This document shows positions 33,326 through 41,912 of a DNA stretch of 64,000 nucleotides, piece after piece. Source of the stretch: Shimia sp040225985 (GTDB lineage: Bacteria; Pseudomonadota; Alphaproteobacteria; Rhodobacterales; Rhodobacteraceae); contig NZ_JBBPEU010000009.1 in the NCBI RefSeq assembly GCF_040225985.1, positions 62,001 to 126,000 on the forward strand, read 5' to 3'. A model generated the notes under the pieces. The model made no database searches. It was not told the DNA's origin and was given only the letters and a program-made list of their open reading frames with translations. The translations under genes and the position numbers were made by a program. The stretch's first letter is position 1; each line of letters opens with the position of its first letter.

Positions 33326-34084
33326 CTAGTGCGACGGATGCAGAGCGTCCTTCAGGTAAACACAAGTCAGAATGGTGAAGACGTAGGCCTGGATGAAGGA
33401 CACGAGGACCTCAAGACCGTACATCGCGGTGATGGCGACAACCGAAACGGGGCTGACGACGGCGATCGCGGCGAAGCCTGCGAAAACCTTGATCACGGCG
33501 TGGCCTGCCATCACGTTGCCGGCCAGACGAATGCTGTGGCTGACGGGGCGGACGAAATAGGAAATGATCTCGATGATCGCCAGGATCGGGCGCAGGGCCA
33601 GCGGGGCCGACGAGACCCAGAAGAGGCCAAGGAACGCCGCGCCGTTCTTGACAAAGCCAACAACCGTGACAGTCACGAAGACCAGAAGCGCCAGAACCAC
33701 GGTCACGGCGAAGTGCGAGGTTGTGGTGAAGGACATCGGGATCAGGCCAAGGAAGTTGGCCATAACGATGAACATGAAGAGCGTCATGATGTAGGGGAAG
33801 AACTTGACCGCGTCCTTGCCGGCGACGTCTTCGACCATCTTGTAAATGAAACCATACGCCAGTTCGCCGATCGATTGCGAACGGCTGGGCACGATGGCGC
33901 GGCTGCGGGTGCCGAAGACCATCATGGCAATGACGGCCAGAACGGCCAGAGCCATCCAAAGGGTCGCGTTGGTGATGGTGTACCAGTGGATCGCGTCGCC
34001 ACCAAACAGCGGCTTGATAATGAACTGATCCATCGGGTGGAATACCAGACCGCCCTCTTCGGCGCCGTGTGCTTCGCTTGCCAC
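33326..34084 (-). CDS. atpB: F0F1 ATP synthase subunit a (AtpB)
   Basis: Proton-channel subunit. 252 residues, five to six helices. The essential arginine lies in HSIRLAGNVMAGH and the C-terminal helix is QAYVFTILTCVYLKDALH. Starts 2 bp after atpI ends. Confidence 0.97.
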   Translation of the reverse strand: MASEAHGAEEGGLVFHPMDQFIIKPLFGGDAIHWYTITNATLWMALAVLAVIAMMVFGTRSRAIVPSRSQSIGELAYGFIYKMVEDVAGKDAVKFFPYIMTLFMFIVMANFLGLIPMSFTTTSHFAVTVVLALLVFVTVTVVGFVKNGAAFLGLFWVSSAPLALRPILAIIEIISYFVRPVSHSIRLAGNVMAGHAVIKVFAGFAAIAVVSPVSVVAITAMYGLEVLVSFIQAYVFTILTCVYLKDALHPSH

Positions 34085-34086
34085 GT

Positions 34087-34416
34087 TTACGTCCTCTCGT
34101 TTCTCTCGGCCTGTTCGGCCTCTTGTTCCTTCTGGATCTCTTTGGCGCTGCGCAGCATCGTCTTGATACCGGCCGCCAGACCCAACATTGTAAACAGCAC
34201 CATGAAGATGGGCAGGGTTCCAAACAGGATATCCAGCCCGTATCCGATGCCGAAGCCGATCCCGAGACCGGCTACCAGTTCAATCACCATGCGCCAGGCC
34301 AGGTTGGCTGCCGAATAGTGCTCGTCCGCGCGGGGCTTGGGGTCCTGGGCCCTTTTGGCCGCCTCGATCCGTTGTTCAAGCTGCGTCATACGCTCTTGGT
34401 GTTCGGGATCGGTCAC
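34087..34416 (-). CDS. atpI: AtpI/AtpZ-family ATP synthase assembly protein
   Basis: About 110 residues: charged coiled N-terminus (HQERMTQLEQRIEAAKRAQ), then two helices ending GLAAGIKTMLRSAKEIQKE. First gene of the F0 operon. GTG at 34416 (VTDPEHQ) has GTGGGA about 8 nt upstream; a TTG two codons earlier (34422) is the alternative. The F1 genes are not in the window, which is normal for this group. A possible promoter -35 TTGACT lies on the minus strand near 34475. Confidence 0.9.
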   Translation of the reverse strand: MTDPEHQERMTQLEQRIEAAKRAQDPKPRADEHYSAANLAWRMVIELVAGLGIGFGIGYGLDILFGTLPIFMVLFTMLGLAAGIKTMLRSAKEIQKEQEAEQAERNERT

Positions 34417-34600
34417 ACGCAATTTCCCACTTCAGACGTTGGGGCATTGCTACGGTGCAGCACGTTCTGAGTCAATGGATTACACACACCTCATAAATCA
34501 AAGCTAACTCATTGATTTTATGAAAACTAACAGACGCCCAATCCAAAGAGGAGATTCCGTCGCAGGCGGAAAATCCCGGCATTTGCGCCAAAACCAATAT

Positions 34601-35638
34601 TCAACAGTTTGGTTGAGTTTTATTCGACGCCACCGGGTCGCCACTTGCGCGCAACCATTGGCCCAGAGCGATACCGTCCTGCCGCGCACTGCGCAAAACC
34701 CCGGAAGGCAAGGCGCCATAAGCACTTTCATAGAGCGCGCTGAACCGGCCCATCTCGGTAAACCCGGCGCGCAAGGCGGCTTCCTTGACGCAGACGATAT
34801 CGGCGTCGTGGCGCGTCAAAAGCCGATGGGCCTGAGCCAGTCGCAGGCGCGCGGCATAGCGCATCGGGGTTTGCCCGCAGACCCGACGAAACGCAGAAGT
34901 CAGGGTCGGCCCGCTGACCCCGGTGATCCGGCACAGATCGTCAATGCAGACAGCCCGCCCCCCGCAGGACTGCAAATGCGCATGCGCCGTCGCAAAGATC
35001 GCGTAGCTCCTCGCATCTGCCCTGGTCCGCACTTTGTTTGGCCGCAGAACCGAAAGCACGGCTTCTGCAAGCGTCGAGGCCACGGCTTCCTCGACCAGTT
35101 CTACATCGGTATCAGAGGCCCAGTCATAGATCTCATCCAGAAAAGCACATCGCGCCGCCGCATGCGCCTCGTGCGTCAGGTACAACGGGCCACGGGGAAG
35201 CTCTGTCTCATCCAGTTCCTGCCCCCCAAGCCGCGCAAGCGTCGACAGGAACAAGTCCCGATCCACCGCGCCCGCGATCAGGTTGCGGTTGGGGGCAAAC
35301 ACATGGGTCTCATCAAGGCTCTGGTTCAGAAATAGCGTCCGCTCAAACCCCGACACCCCGTTCACGGTCCATGTTTCCGCAGATACCAGCGGCAGCGAAA
35401 AAGGGATTGCGCGCGCCGGTTGCCCGGTTCGCACACATGCCACATGCGGAAACCGGATATGCGCAAGCCGTACCCGTCCGGTGCCAAACCCCATGACCTG
35501 ATCCAGCCCCTCGCCCGGAGCGTATTGAACGATCTGCCCGTCCATCAGCCCCATGTCCTCCAACCCGCTCAAAGGGCTCGAAAACCGGGCAATCCGGGAA
35601 GCTGACCGGGGGATTCCTGCCGATTTAAGTATTTGCAT
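34601..35638 (-). CDS. AraC-family transcriptional regulator
   Basis: About 345 residues. The N-terminal domain (about 1-220) is of AraC-binding type. The C-terminal double HTH reads VCIDDLCRITGVSGPTLTSAFRRVCGQTPMRYAARLRLAQAHRLL, then ALRAGFTEMGRFSALYESAYGALPS, matching the AraC profile. I chose ATG 35638; a TTG at 35653 is possible. Divergent from the secreted amidohydrolase with a 93-bp gap, so that gene is a likely target. Confidence 0.9.
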   Translation of the reverse strand: MQILKSAGIPRSASRIARFSSPLSGLEDMGLMDGQIVQYAPGEGLDQVMGFGTGRVRLAHIRFPHVACVRTGQPARAIPFSLPLVSAETWTVNGVSGFERTLFLNQSLDETHVFAPNRNLIAGAVDRDLFLSTLARLGGQELDETELPRGPLYLTHEAHAAARCAFLDEIYDWASDTDVELVEEAVASTLAEAVLSVLRPNKVRTRADARSYAIFATAHAHLQSCGGRAVCIDDLCRITGVSGPTLTSAFRRVCGQTPMRYAARLRLAQAHRLLTRHDADIVCVKEAALRAGFTEMGRFSALYESAYGALPSGVLRSARQDGIALGQWLRASGDPVASNKTQPNC

Positions 35639-35731
35639 AGCTTTGTTACTCAATACTCAGCCGCTTTGGCGATAAACTTGCCCCCAAAAAGGAGTGGGAG
35701 TCCGTCCCGCCCCCCTTGCAAGGAGCATAAA

Positions 35732-37066
35732 ATGAACCTTCCCCGTTTTGCCACGGCGATTTTCCTGGCGGCAGCGACGTCAGCTGCGGCGCAGGATGCC
35801 GAGACTCCACCGGTTCTGATTACCAACGTCAATGTTTTCGACGGCGTCAACGAAAAGCTGATCGAAAATGCCAATGTCGTCATCACCAACAATCTCATTA
35901 CGTCGGTCACGACCGAGGATGTCGCCGTTGCGGGCGGCACGGTCATCGATGGCGGCGGGCGCACGTTGATGCCCGGCCTGATCGACGTGCACTGGCACAC
36001 GCTTTACTGCTGCAATCCGCAAAGTGTCGTCGTGACCGGTGATATCTACGAGGTGGCCATCCGTGGCGCGATGGGATCGGAGAAGACCCTGATGCGCGGC
36101 TTTACCTCGGTGCGCGACGTGGGCGGCAATTCCTTTGCCATCAAGAAGATGATCGACCGGGGCGAAATCAACGGCCCGCGTATCCTGCCCTCGGGGCCGC
36201 CGATCACCCAGACCGGGGGCCATTTCGACTATCGCCCCTATCAGGCGGTGCCCACCAACCCCGGCGACTCGCAATGGTACTGGTATGCCGTGGGCCTTAT
36301 GGCGCAGGCCGATGGCGTGCCCGAAGTGATCAAGAAATCACGCGAGATCTTCCGCATGGGCGCGACCCAGCTCAAGATTTCCGGCGGGGGCGGCGTCTCG
36401 TCGACCTATGATCCGCTGGACGTCAGCCAGTATACGCTGGACGAGTTGAAAGCCTTTGTCGAAGTGGCCGAGACCTATAACACCTATGTCGCCTCGCACC
36501 TGTTCACGGACGCAGCCGTGCAGACCGCCATTGAAGCCGGCGTCAAATCCGTTGAACATGGCTTCCTGATGAGCCGCGAAACCATAGAGCTGATGCGTGA
36601 AAACGATGTCTGGCTCTCGGTTCAGCCGCTGGCGGACGACGAAGACGGGTTTTCCTTTGACGATCCGGTCAGCCAGCAGAAATGGATCGACGTGACCAAC
36701 GGCACCGATTTCACCTACAAGACCGCCAAAGAGGTCGGTGTGAAAGTGGCCTTTGGCACCGATATCCTGTTCGATGCAAAACTGGCCGAGCGTCAGGGCG
36801 CCTTCCTTGCCAAGCTGCAGCGCTGGTATACGCCCTACGAGGTGCTGAAAATGGCCACCTCGACCAATGCCGAGCTGCTGGAACTGTCCGGCCCGCGCCA
36901 CCCCTATCAACAGGGCAAGCTGGGGGTGATTGCCGAGGGCGCCTATGCCGACCTGATCCTTGTCGACGGCAACCCGCTGGAAGATATCGACCTGATCGCC
37001 AACCCGCATGACAATTTCGACCTGATCATGAAGGACGGCAAGGTCTACAAGAACGCGCTCGACTGA
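35732..37066 (+). CDS. Secreted metal-dependent amidohydrolase
   Basis: 444 residues with signal peptide MNLPRFATAIFLAAATSAAAQ. Amidohydrolase superfamily: strand LITNVNVFDGVNEKLIENANV, metal motif GLIDVHWHTLYCC (HxH), carboxylated-Lys region TQLKISGGGGVSSTYD, SHLFTDAAVQTAIEAGVKSVEHG, and FGTDILFD with the catalytic Asp. The C-terminus has GVIAEGAYADLILVDGNPL. Relatives are imidazolonepropionase-like or Xaa-Pro dipeptidase-like periplasmic enzymes. Substrate not predictable. AAGGAG lies 6 nt before the ATG. Divergent AraC may control it. Confidence 0.9.
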   Translation: MNLPRFATAIFLAAATSAAAQDAETPPVLITNVNVFDGVNEKLIENANVVITNNLITSVTTEDVAVAGGTVIDGGGRTLMPGLIDVHWHTLYCCNPQSVVVTGDIYEVAIRGAMGSEKTLMRGFTSVRDVGGNSFAIKKMIDRGEINGPRILPSGPPITQTGGHFDYRPYQAVPTNPGDSQWYWYAVGLMAQADGVPEVIKKSREIFRMGATQLKISGGGGVSSTYDPLDVSQYTLDELKAFVEVAETYNTYVASHLFTDAAVQTAIEAGVKSVEHGFLMSRETIELMRENDVWLSVQPLADDEDGFSFDDPVSQQKWIDVTNGTDFTYKTAKEVGVKVAFGTDILFDAKLAERQGAFLAKLQRWYTPYEVLKMATSTNAELLELSGPRHPYQQGKLGVIAEGAYADLILVDGNPLEDIDLIANPHDNFDLIMKDGKVYKNALD

Positions 37067-37073
37067 TCCGGGC

Positions 37074-37110
37074 GGGGCGGCAGGCGATGCTTGACCGCCC
37101 CACCCCTTTT
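37074..37110 (+). terminator. Possible terminator of the amidohydrolase gene
   Basis: GGGGCGG (37074-37080) pairs with CCGCCCC (37095-37101), and CCCTTTT follows. The ATG at 37087 falls in its loop, which favours the later GTG start for the ArsR gene. Confidence 0.5.
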
Positions 37111-37122
37111 CGCTTAGGCGAA
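37109..37122. promoter_or_regulatory. Palindrome just upstream of the ArsR gene
   Basis: TTCGC-TTAG-GCGAA sits 4 bp before the proposed GTG start at 37126. It could be the ArsR operator or a small translational hairpin. Inferred only. Confidence 0.35.
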
Positions 37123-37125
37123 AGC

Positions 37126-37458
37126 GTGACTGACACAACCGCCCTTGATACCGTCTTTGCCGCCTTGGCCGACCCGACCCGGCGCGCGATCCTGACCATG
37201 TTGCTGGAAGATGACATGGCCGTGACCGACGTGGCCGAGCCGTTCGAGATTTCCCTTGCCGCGATCTCGAAGCATCTGATGATCCTGACCAAGGCCGGGC
37301 TGATCTCGCAGGAAAAGCGCGGGCGGGTGAAATGGTGCAAGCTGGAGCCTGACGCGCTCAAGGCCGCATCGGTCTGGATGCAGGGGTTCGGCCAGTTCGA
37401 GCCGGTGAACCTTGATGCGTTCGAGCGGTTTCTGAAAGAAGAACTGGGCGAAGGATAA
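37126..37458 (+). CDS. ArsR/SmtB-family transcriptional regulator
   Basis: 110 residues from GTG 37126 (VTDTTALDTVFAALADPTRRAIL), or 123 from ATG 37087. The winged-helix includes MAVTDVAEPFEISLAAISKHLMILTKAG, with wing EKRGRVKWCKLEP. No metal-binding ELCVCDL motif, so it belongs to the non-metal group often linked with SRPBCC proteins. The shorter start agrees with family N-termini and avoids the terminator-like hairpin. Convergent with the ClbS-like gene. Confidence 0.85.
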   Translation: MTDTTALDTVFAALADPTRRAILTMLLEDDMAVTDVAEPFEISLAAISKHLMILTKAGLISQEKRGRVKWCKLEPDALKAASVWMQGFGQFEPVNLDAFERFLKEELGEG

Positions 37459-37470
37459 GCGGCGACAGGA

Positions 37471-37980
37471 TCAGGCGCAGAGCCGTTCCAGTTCGCGCAG
37501 GCGGGCACGGATGAATTTGGCCGCCGACCGGTAATGCGAGGCACCGGCAGCCTCGGCCCAGCGCCCCGTGGTCCACGCGTTCTGCCCCCCCTGCATGGGG
37601 CCATCGTAAAGCGCCGTTTCTTCAAGCGACACGATCAGCGCCCCAAGTGCATCATACGCGGCCAGCAATTCGATGCGGGCATCCTCCCATGTCATGGGGG
37701 CCTGCGCATCCTTCAGGGCCTGATTGTAGTCTTTCAGCTGGTTCCAATTGTAGCCCGGCGCGGGAAAGGCCACGGATTTGCCCGCCTTGCCATCGCGATA
37801 CCAGCCAAGAAACAGTTGAATCCAATGGGCCCGATGCGCGACCACGTCCTTGATACTCCATCCGTCGTCATCGGGCAGACAGGCGAAGGCGGGATCAAGC
37901 CCGTCAAGCAACGCGGACAGTTTGGCAAACTCTTTGTCCGTGGTTTCTAGCAGTTCTGATTTCGTCGTGGCTGCGGGCAC
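37471..37980 (-). CDS. ClbS/DfsB-family four-helix-bundle protein
   Basis: 169 residues. AATTKSELLETTDKEFAKL, then GWSIKDVVAHRAHWIQLFLGWYRDG and PGYNWNQLKDYNQAL match the ClbS/DfsB family (DinB-like fold). Known members include ClbS, which protects E. coli from colibactin, and DfsB of the fosfomycin-like context. The function here is unknown and no toxin cluster is adjacent. Convergent with ArsR. Confidence 0.87.
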   Translation of the reverse strand: MPAATTKSELLETTDKEFAKLSALLDGLDPAFACLPDDDGWSIKDVVAHRAHWIQLFLGWYRDGKAGKSVAFPAPGYNWNQLKDYNQALKDAQAPMTWEDARIELLAAYDALGALIVSLEETALYDGPMQGGQNAWTTGRWAEAAGASHYRSAAKFIRARLRELERLCA

Positions 37981-38037
37981 AGGCGACCCTCCCGCGCATA
38001 AGGTAGCACAGGCTTACGTAAGGGAAACTGATTTGGC

Positions 38038-38940
38038 TCAAGTTTTCGCAGGTGAGGCGTTTTCTTCGTTTTCGAGCAACATCACCAGCGCCACCACCGT
38101 CAGCGCCACGCCCAGCAGGACCATCGGGGTCGGCGCGCCATGGCGCAGGATGACCTCCCAGCAGATCACCCAGCTTGGCACCAGATAGGTATAAGCCATG
38201 ACCTTGGCGCTTGGCAGGTTTAGCGTGGCGTATTGCAACAACACAAAGGTTGCCGCCGAGGCAAAGATCGCGAGGTACAGCACCGTGATCCAGACAATCG
38301 CGGGCAAGGCGGCCCAATCGGTCGCCATGATATCCTGCCAGCCATAGACGGTCAGGATCACGAACCCTGCCAGCAACATGCCAAAGGTGAAGACCACGGC
38401 GGGTTCTCCGCGGTTCAGCTTGCGCACCATGGGCGTATAAATGGCATGGGCTACGCAGCCCCAAAAGTAATAAACCTCGCCCTGCCCGATGTTGAACTGC
38501 ACCAAGGCGCGCCAGTCGGCGCGGAAGATCACCCAAAGCGCCCCGGCCGCCCCGATGGCCAGTGCCAGCGCCATGCGACGGGTCATGATCTGGCGCAGCA
38601 GGAGATAACCGAACGCAGCGGACATCAGGGGGGTCAGGGTGAACACGGCCGCCGTGCTGACCGGCACCGCAGTTTTCAGACCTTCGAACATCAGCACGAA
38701 ATAGGTGGCGAACAGCCCGCCCAGCACAAGATAACGCCAAGGCGCGCGCGCCGCGCTGCGGGGCAGACCCGTGCTGGCCAGCGCAGCGACGCCGATCACG
38801 ACACCGGCAATCAGAAAGCGCAACGCATTCAGCGCGGCAGGGGCGATTTCATTGGCCGCCAAAGAGCCCAGCGAAAACGACCCCGCCACCAGCGCGGAAA
38901 ACAGCAGCATGGCCAGATGGCCACGGGCGGCATTCGTCAT
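38038..38940 (-). CDS. EamA/DMT-family transporter
   Basis: 300 residues, ten hydrophobic helices in two EamA repeats. N-terminal ARGHLAMLLFSALVAGSFSLG, LNALRFLIAGVVIG, FTLTPLMSAAFGYLLL, and C-terminal TYLVPSWVICWEVILRHG. A drug/metabolite exporter of unknown substrate. Its start overlaps the end of the LysR gene by 4 bp (ATGA), so they form one operon. Confidence 0.9.
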   Translation of the reverse strand: MTNAARGHLAMLLFSALVAGSFSLGSLAANEIAPAALNALRFLIAGVVIGVAALASTGLPRSAARAPWRYLVLGGLFATYFVLMFEGLKTAVPVSTAAVFTLTPLMSAAFGYLLLRQIMTRRMALALAIGAAGALWVIFRADWRALVQFNIGQGEVYYFWGCVAHAIYTPMVRKLNRGEPAVVFTFGMLLAGFVILTVYGWQDIMATDWAALPAIVWITVLYLAIFASAATFVLLQYATLNLPSAKVMAYTYLVPSWVICWEVILRHGAPTPMVLLGVALTVVALVMLLENEENASPAKT

Positions 38941-39818
38941 GAACAGTCCCAACTTTTGGCGCGGTCTTTTAGGAAGCTGAGGAAGCCCTGCACCTTGGTC
39001 GTGCGGTGCAGGTCCACATGGGTCACGAGCCACAGGTTGCCGCTCCAGTCTTCCTGCGAGGGTAAGACCTCGATCAGGTCGGGATAGGACTGGTACACCC
39101 ATTTGGGCAGAAACCCGATCCCCGCGCCGGTCAGGACGGCATGTTCATTGGCCAGCGAATCGGTCGTGCGGAATACGATCTGGTCGCGCCGCACCTGTTC
39201 GTTCAGCCATCTGAGGAAGGGCGGGCGCACGCGCGTGTCATCGGGCCCGACAAAACGGTGGTTGGCAAGGTCTGTTTCATCCTTGGGCAGCCCATATTTC
39301 TCGACATAGGACGGGCTTGCATAGAGCCCCATCTCGAGCCGCCCAAGCGGTTGCACGACATTGTCCAGTTCCTCGGGCGTCGGCCCTGCACGCAGGGCCA
39401 CGTGGGCCTCGCCATATTCGAGGCGGAACAGGCGCGTACCAGTCAGATAGCGTACGATGATCTCGGGATGCTGGTCCTGAAATTCGGCCAGCACAGGCAC
39501 AAGCAATGGCGACATGGATTCAAGCGAGGTCACGACAAGTTCGCCGCTCATTGCCTCGCCGCTGCCCTTGATGCGGCCTTCCAGTTGCGAGAACTGGTCG
39601 TCCGTTGCCTTGCCGACGCGCAACAGATCCTCGCCCGCCTCGGTCGGGGTATAACCACGCGCGTGGCGCTGGAACAGCTTTTCACCCAGCTTCGCCTCAA
39701 GTGCATCAATGTGGCGGATAACCGTGGCGTGGTGCACGCCCAGAACCTCGGCCGCACCACTGACGGTGCCCATGCGTGCCACCTGATAGGCGGTGCGGAT
39801 TTCATCCCAACTGTCCAT
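38937..39818 (-). CDS. LysR-family transcriptional regulator
   Basis: 293 residues from MDSWDEIRTAYQVARMGTVS. The HTH is GAAEVLGVHHATVIRHIDALEAKLGEKLFQR. The effector domain contains GELVVTSLESMSPLLVPVLAEF. Divergent from azoR (119-bp gap) and coupled to EamA, so both are likely targets. A start nine codons upstream (39845) is possible but less typical. Confidence 0.9.
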   Translation of the reverse strand: MDSWDEIRTAYQVARMGTVSGAAEVLGVHHATVIRHIDALEAKLGEKLFQRHARGYTPTEAGEDLLRVGKATDDQFSQLEGRIKGSGEAMSGELVVTSLESMSPLLVPVLAEFQDQHPEIIVRYLTGTRLFRLEYGEAHVALRAGPTPEELDNVVQPLGRLEMGLYASPSYVEKYGLPKDETDLANHRFVGPDDTRVRPPFLRWLNEQVRRDQIVFRTTDSLANEHAVLTGAGIGFLPKWVYQSYPDLIEVLPSQEDWSGNLWLVTHVDLHRTTKVQGFLSFLKDRAKSWDCS

Positions 39819-39936
39819 GACGACCCCTTGTGCAAATTTCAACACATACAGTGCATTTGATGAGATTGCGTTCGGATTTGCAACGACTAATTCAGTGTCA
39901 CAGCCACAGCACGCATCACCCTACGAGGAGACCCCA

Positions 39937-40479
39937 ATGACCCACACTGTATTACACATCGACGCCTCTGCCCGCTTGGAAGGTTCGGTCTCGCGCAATA
40001 AATCGGCCGAGATCGTCAACAGCCTGTCCGCCGACAAGGTAATCCGCCGCGACCTGACCGGGGGGCTGCCCTTTCTGGATGAAACATGGGTCAACAGCAC
40101 CTTCATGGCGCCCGACGATCGCGACGCTGCCCATGCCGCCGCACTGGAGCTGTCGGACAAGCTGGTAGCCGAGGTGCAAGAGGCCGACACGATCGTGATC
40201 GGCACGGCAATGTATAACTTCGCAATCCCGGCTGTGCTGAAAGCCTGGATCGACCAGATCGCCCGCGCAGGTGTGACTTTTGCTTATACGGAAAACGGCC
40301 CCAAGGGCCTGTTGGAGGGCAAGAGAGCCATCATCACCATCGCCACCGGCGGCACGCCTCTGGGATCGGATTTCGACTTTGCCTCGTCTTACCTGCGTTT
40401 TGTGCTGGGCTTTGTGGGCATCACCGATGTCACCATCCTTGACGGGGCCGGAAACGAAGTGATCGCGCAGGCGGCCTGA
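39937..40479 (+). CDS. azoR: FMN-dependent NADH:quinone/azo reductase AzoR
   Basis: 180-residue flavodoxin-fold reductase. HTVLHIDASARLEGSVSR binds FMN phosphate, IGTAMYNFAIPAVLKAWIDQIARAG is the AzoR signature, and TGGTPLGSDFDFASSYLRFVLGFVG follows. GAGGAG lies upstream of ATG 39937. Members reduce quinones and azo dyes and protect from electrophiles. Likely controlled by the divergent LysR. Confidence 0.93.
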   Translation: MTHTVLHIDASARLEGSVSRNKSAEIVNSLSADKVIRRDLTGGLPFLDETWVNSTFMAPDDRDAAHAAALELSDKLVAEVQEADTIVIGTAMYNFAIPAVLKAWIDQIARAGVTFAYTENGPKGLLEGKRAIITIATGGTPLGSDFDFASSYLRFVLGFVGITDVTILDGAGNEVIAQAA

Positions 40480-40496
40480 TCTCAACGCAGTGACGC

Positions 40497-40519
40497 AAAA
40501 GGGCGGGACACCCCCGCCC
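40497..40519 (-). terminator. Terminator downstream of the YbaK-like gene
   Basis: GGGCGGG (40501-40507) pairs with CCCGCCC (40513-40519). AAAA at 40497-40500 gives a T-run on the minus strand, 10 bp after the stop of the deacylase-like gene. Confidence 0.8.
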
Positions 40520-40528
40520 CAAGCGCGC

Positions 40529-41065
40529 TTAATCCAGCGCCAACCACTCGGGCGCAACCCCGATCCGGTCGAAAAAGGTCATCAGGTCCACTGGCGTCAT
40601 GCCGATGGTGCGGTCATTGACCAATGGGTGCATGTAGATGCGGTCAGCATCCCGTGCAGCAGCATCCATGAAAAACCGCACGCCCTTTTCCTGCCCTGTC
40701 ACCATGGCCAGAGGGCTGACCGCGCCGGGGCGGATACCAAGGTTTTCCATCAGACGATCTGCCGAACCGAACGACAGGTTGCCCACCCCAAGCCGCGCGC
40801 CCAGCGCCTTGAGATCAATCTCGCGGTCCTGTTCCAGCGTGACAAGGTAATTGCGTTTCTTCTTGTCGCGCAAATAGAGATTCTTGACGCGGAACGGGGT
40901 TTCACCGTCCTCGACAAGGCCACGTTCAACCCCTTTGGCCTCATCGACGGTGCGCAGGGGGATGTGTTCGTGATAAGTGAAGGTCAATCCAAGCGCCCGC
41001 AGCTGGTCCAGCAAGGCGTCAGAGCTGACCGGCAGCGTGTCCTGATAATCTGAGGATGCGTCCAT
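40529..41065 (-). CDS. YbaK/ProX-like prolyl-tRNA editing domain protein
   Basis: 178 residues, single YbaK/EbsC domain: LRALGLTFTYHEHIPLRTVDEAKG, VKNLYLRDKKKRNYLVTLEQD, LSFGSADRLMENLGIRPGAVSPLAM. It resembles the free-standing prolyl-tRNA deacylase (PrdX/ProXp-ala type) that clears mischarged Ala-tRNA(Pro). The lysine of KKKRNYLV and the GxxPGAVSP loop are the expected active-site region. I chose the start MDASSDYQD at 41065. Confidence 0.88.
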   Translation of the reverse strand: MDASSDYQDTLPVSSDALLDQLRALGLTFTYHEHIPLRTVDEAKGVERGLVEDGETPFRVKNLYLRDKKKRNYLVTLEQDREIDLKALGARLGVGNLSFGSADRLMENLGIRPGAVSPLAMVTGQEKGVRFFMDAAARDADRIYMHPLVNDRTIGMTPVDLMTFFDRIGVAPEWLALD

Positions 41066-41219
41066 CTTGGGTCTTCCGTGACTATTCGTTTCACCGCTTT
41101 TGACGTGTCTCAGCGCGCGGCGCAATCACCCTGCATCATGGTTCGGACGAAAAACACGACGGGCGACCCTGACATGACCCGGCCCCAACAGTCGGAACGG
41201 ATCGGGGGGAATATGTCGC

Positions 41220-41813
41220 CTAACGCGCAGCTTTTTCCCTGTCAGCGACCTGCTGTTGAATTGTCTCGAGAAACATCAGGTAAGAATTCTTGGCCACCTC
41301 TGGCCCTGCGTTCTGACTGGTATGACCCTGAGCATTTCCGGCATAGTCAAAGGTCACGCCACCACCTTCAACGATCCGGTTCATCATGTTGAAAAGCCCC
41401 GTGACCTCGACCGCCTCGAAAACGGCTTCCTCACTCCACCCATGTGAGAGTACGGCATCCAAATCCGCCTGAACCAGCCTGTTGGGCAAGCTGTTCAGCT
41501 TTTCGACATAGCGCAGCAGTGATTTCATCTTGTTGGAAATACCCGCGGTCTCGATATTATTCAGCAGGTTTTCAAGAAGGTTCGGGTCCACACCAAGGTT
41601 TTCGGCATGGATCACATGCGAACCATAACAGAAACGGCACGCGTTCAGGCCGGAGACATAGGCGGCAATCAGTTCGCGCTCGGCAATGGTGAGTGCGCCC
41701 TCTGATCGAAGCACGGCATTCACGAAGATCATCAGCGGTTCGACATTCTTGGGAAAGCGCGCAAGAAGGTCCCGCAGATGCGCATTCTGGGGCAGGGAAG
41801 GTAGCTGGGGCAT
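41220..41813 (-). CDS. AhpD-like peroxidase-related enzyme
   Basis: 197 residues from ATG 41813 (MPQLPSLPQNAHLRDLL), with GGAG 8 nt upstream. AhpD/carboxymuconolactone-decarboxylase fold with CxxCxxxH: LNACRFCYGSH (C59, C62, H66). Expected to reduce peroxides or act in thiol redox chemistry. The open frame continues upstream to 42227 because it happens to join the last fragment of the broken Hint gene. That longer product is not credible. Confidence 0.87.
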   Translation of the reverse strand: MPQLPSLPQNAHLRDLLARFPKNVEPLMIFVNAVLRSEGALTIAERELIAAYVSGLNACRFCYGSHVIHAENLGVDPNLLENLLNNIETAGISNKMKSLLRYVEKLNSLPNRLVQADLDAVLSHGWSEEAVFEAVEVTGLFNMMNRIVEGGGVTFDYAGNAQGHTSQNAGPEVAKNSYLMFLETIQQQVADREKAAR

Positions 41814-41912
41814 TCGCAACACTCCATCGGCGTAATCCTGTCGACGATAGCACGGGGTCGTCACTTCCCAAAATGGAGGGCGAGGTCTGATCACTGGAGG
41901 TACATCACCCCA

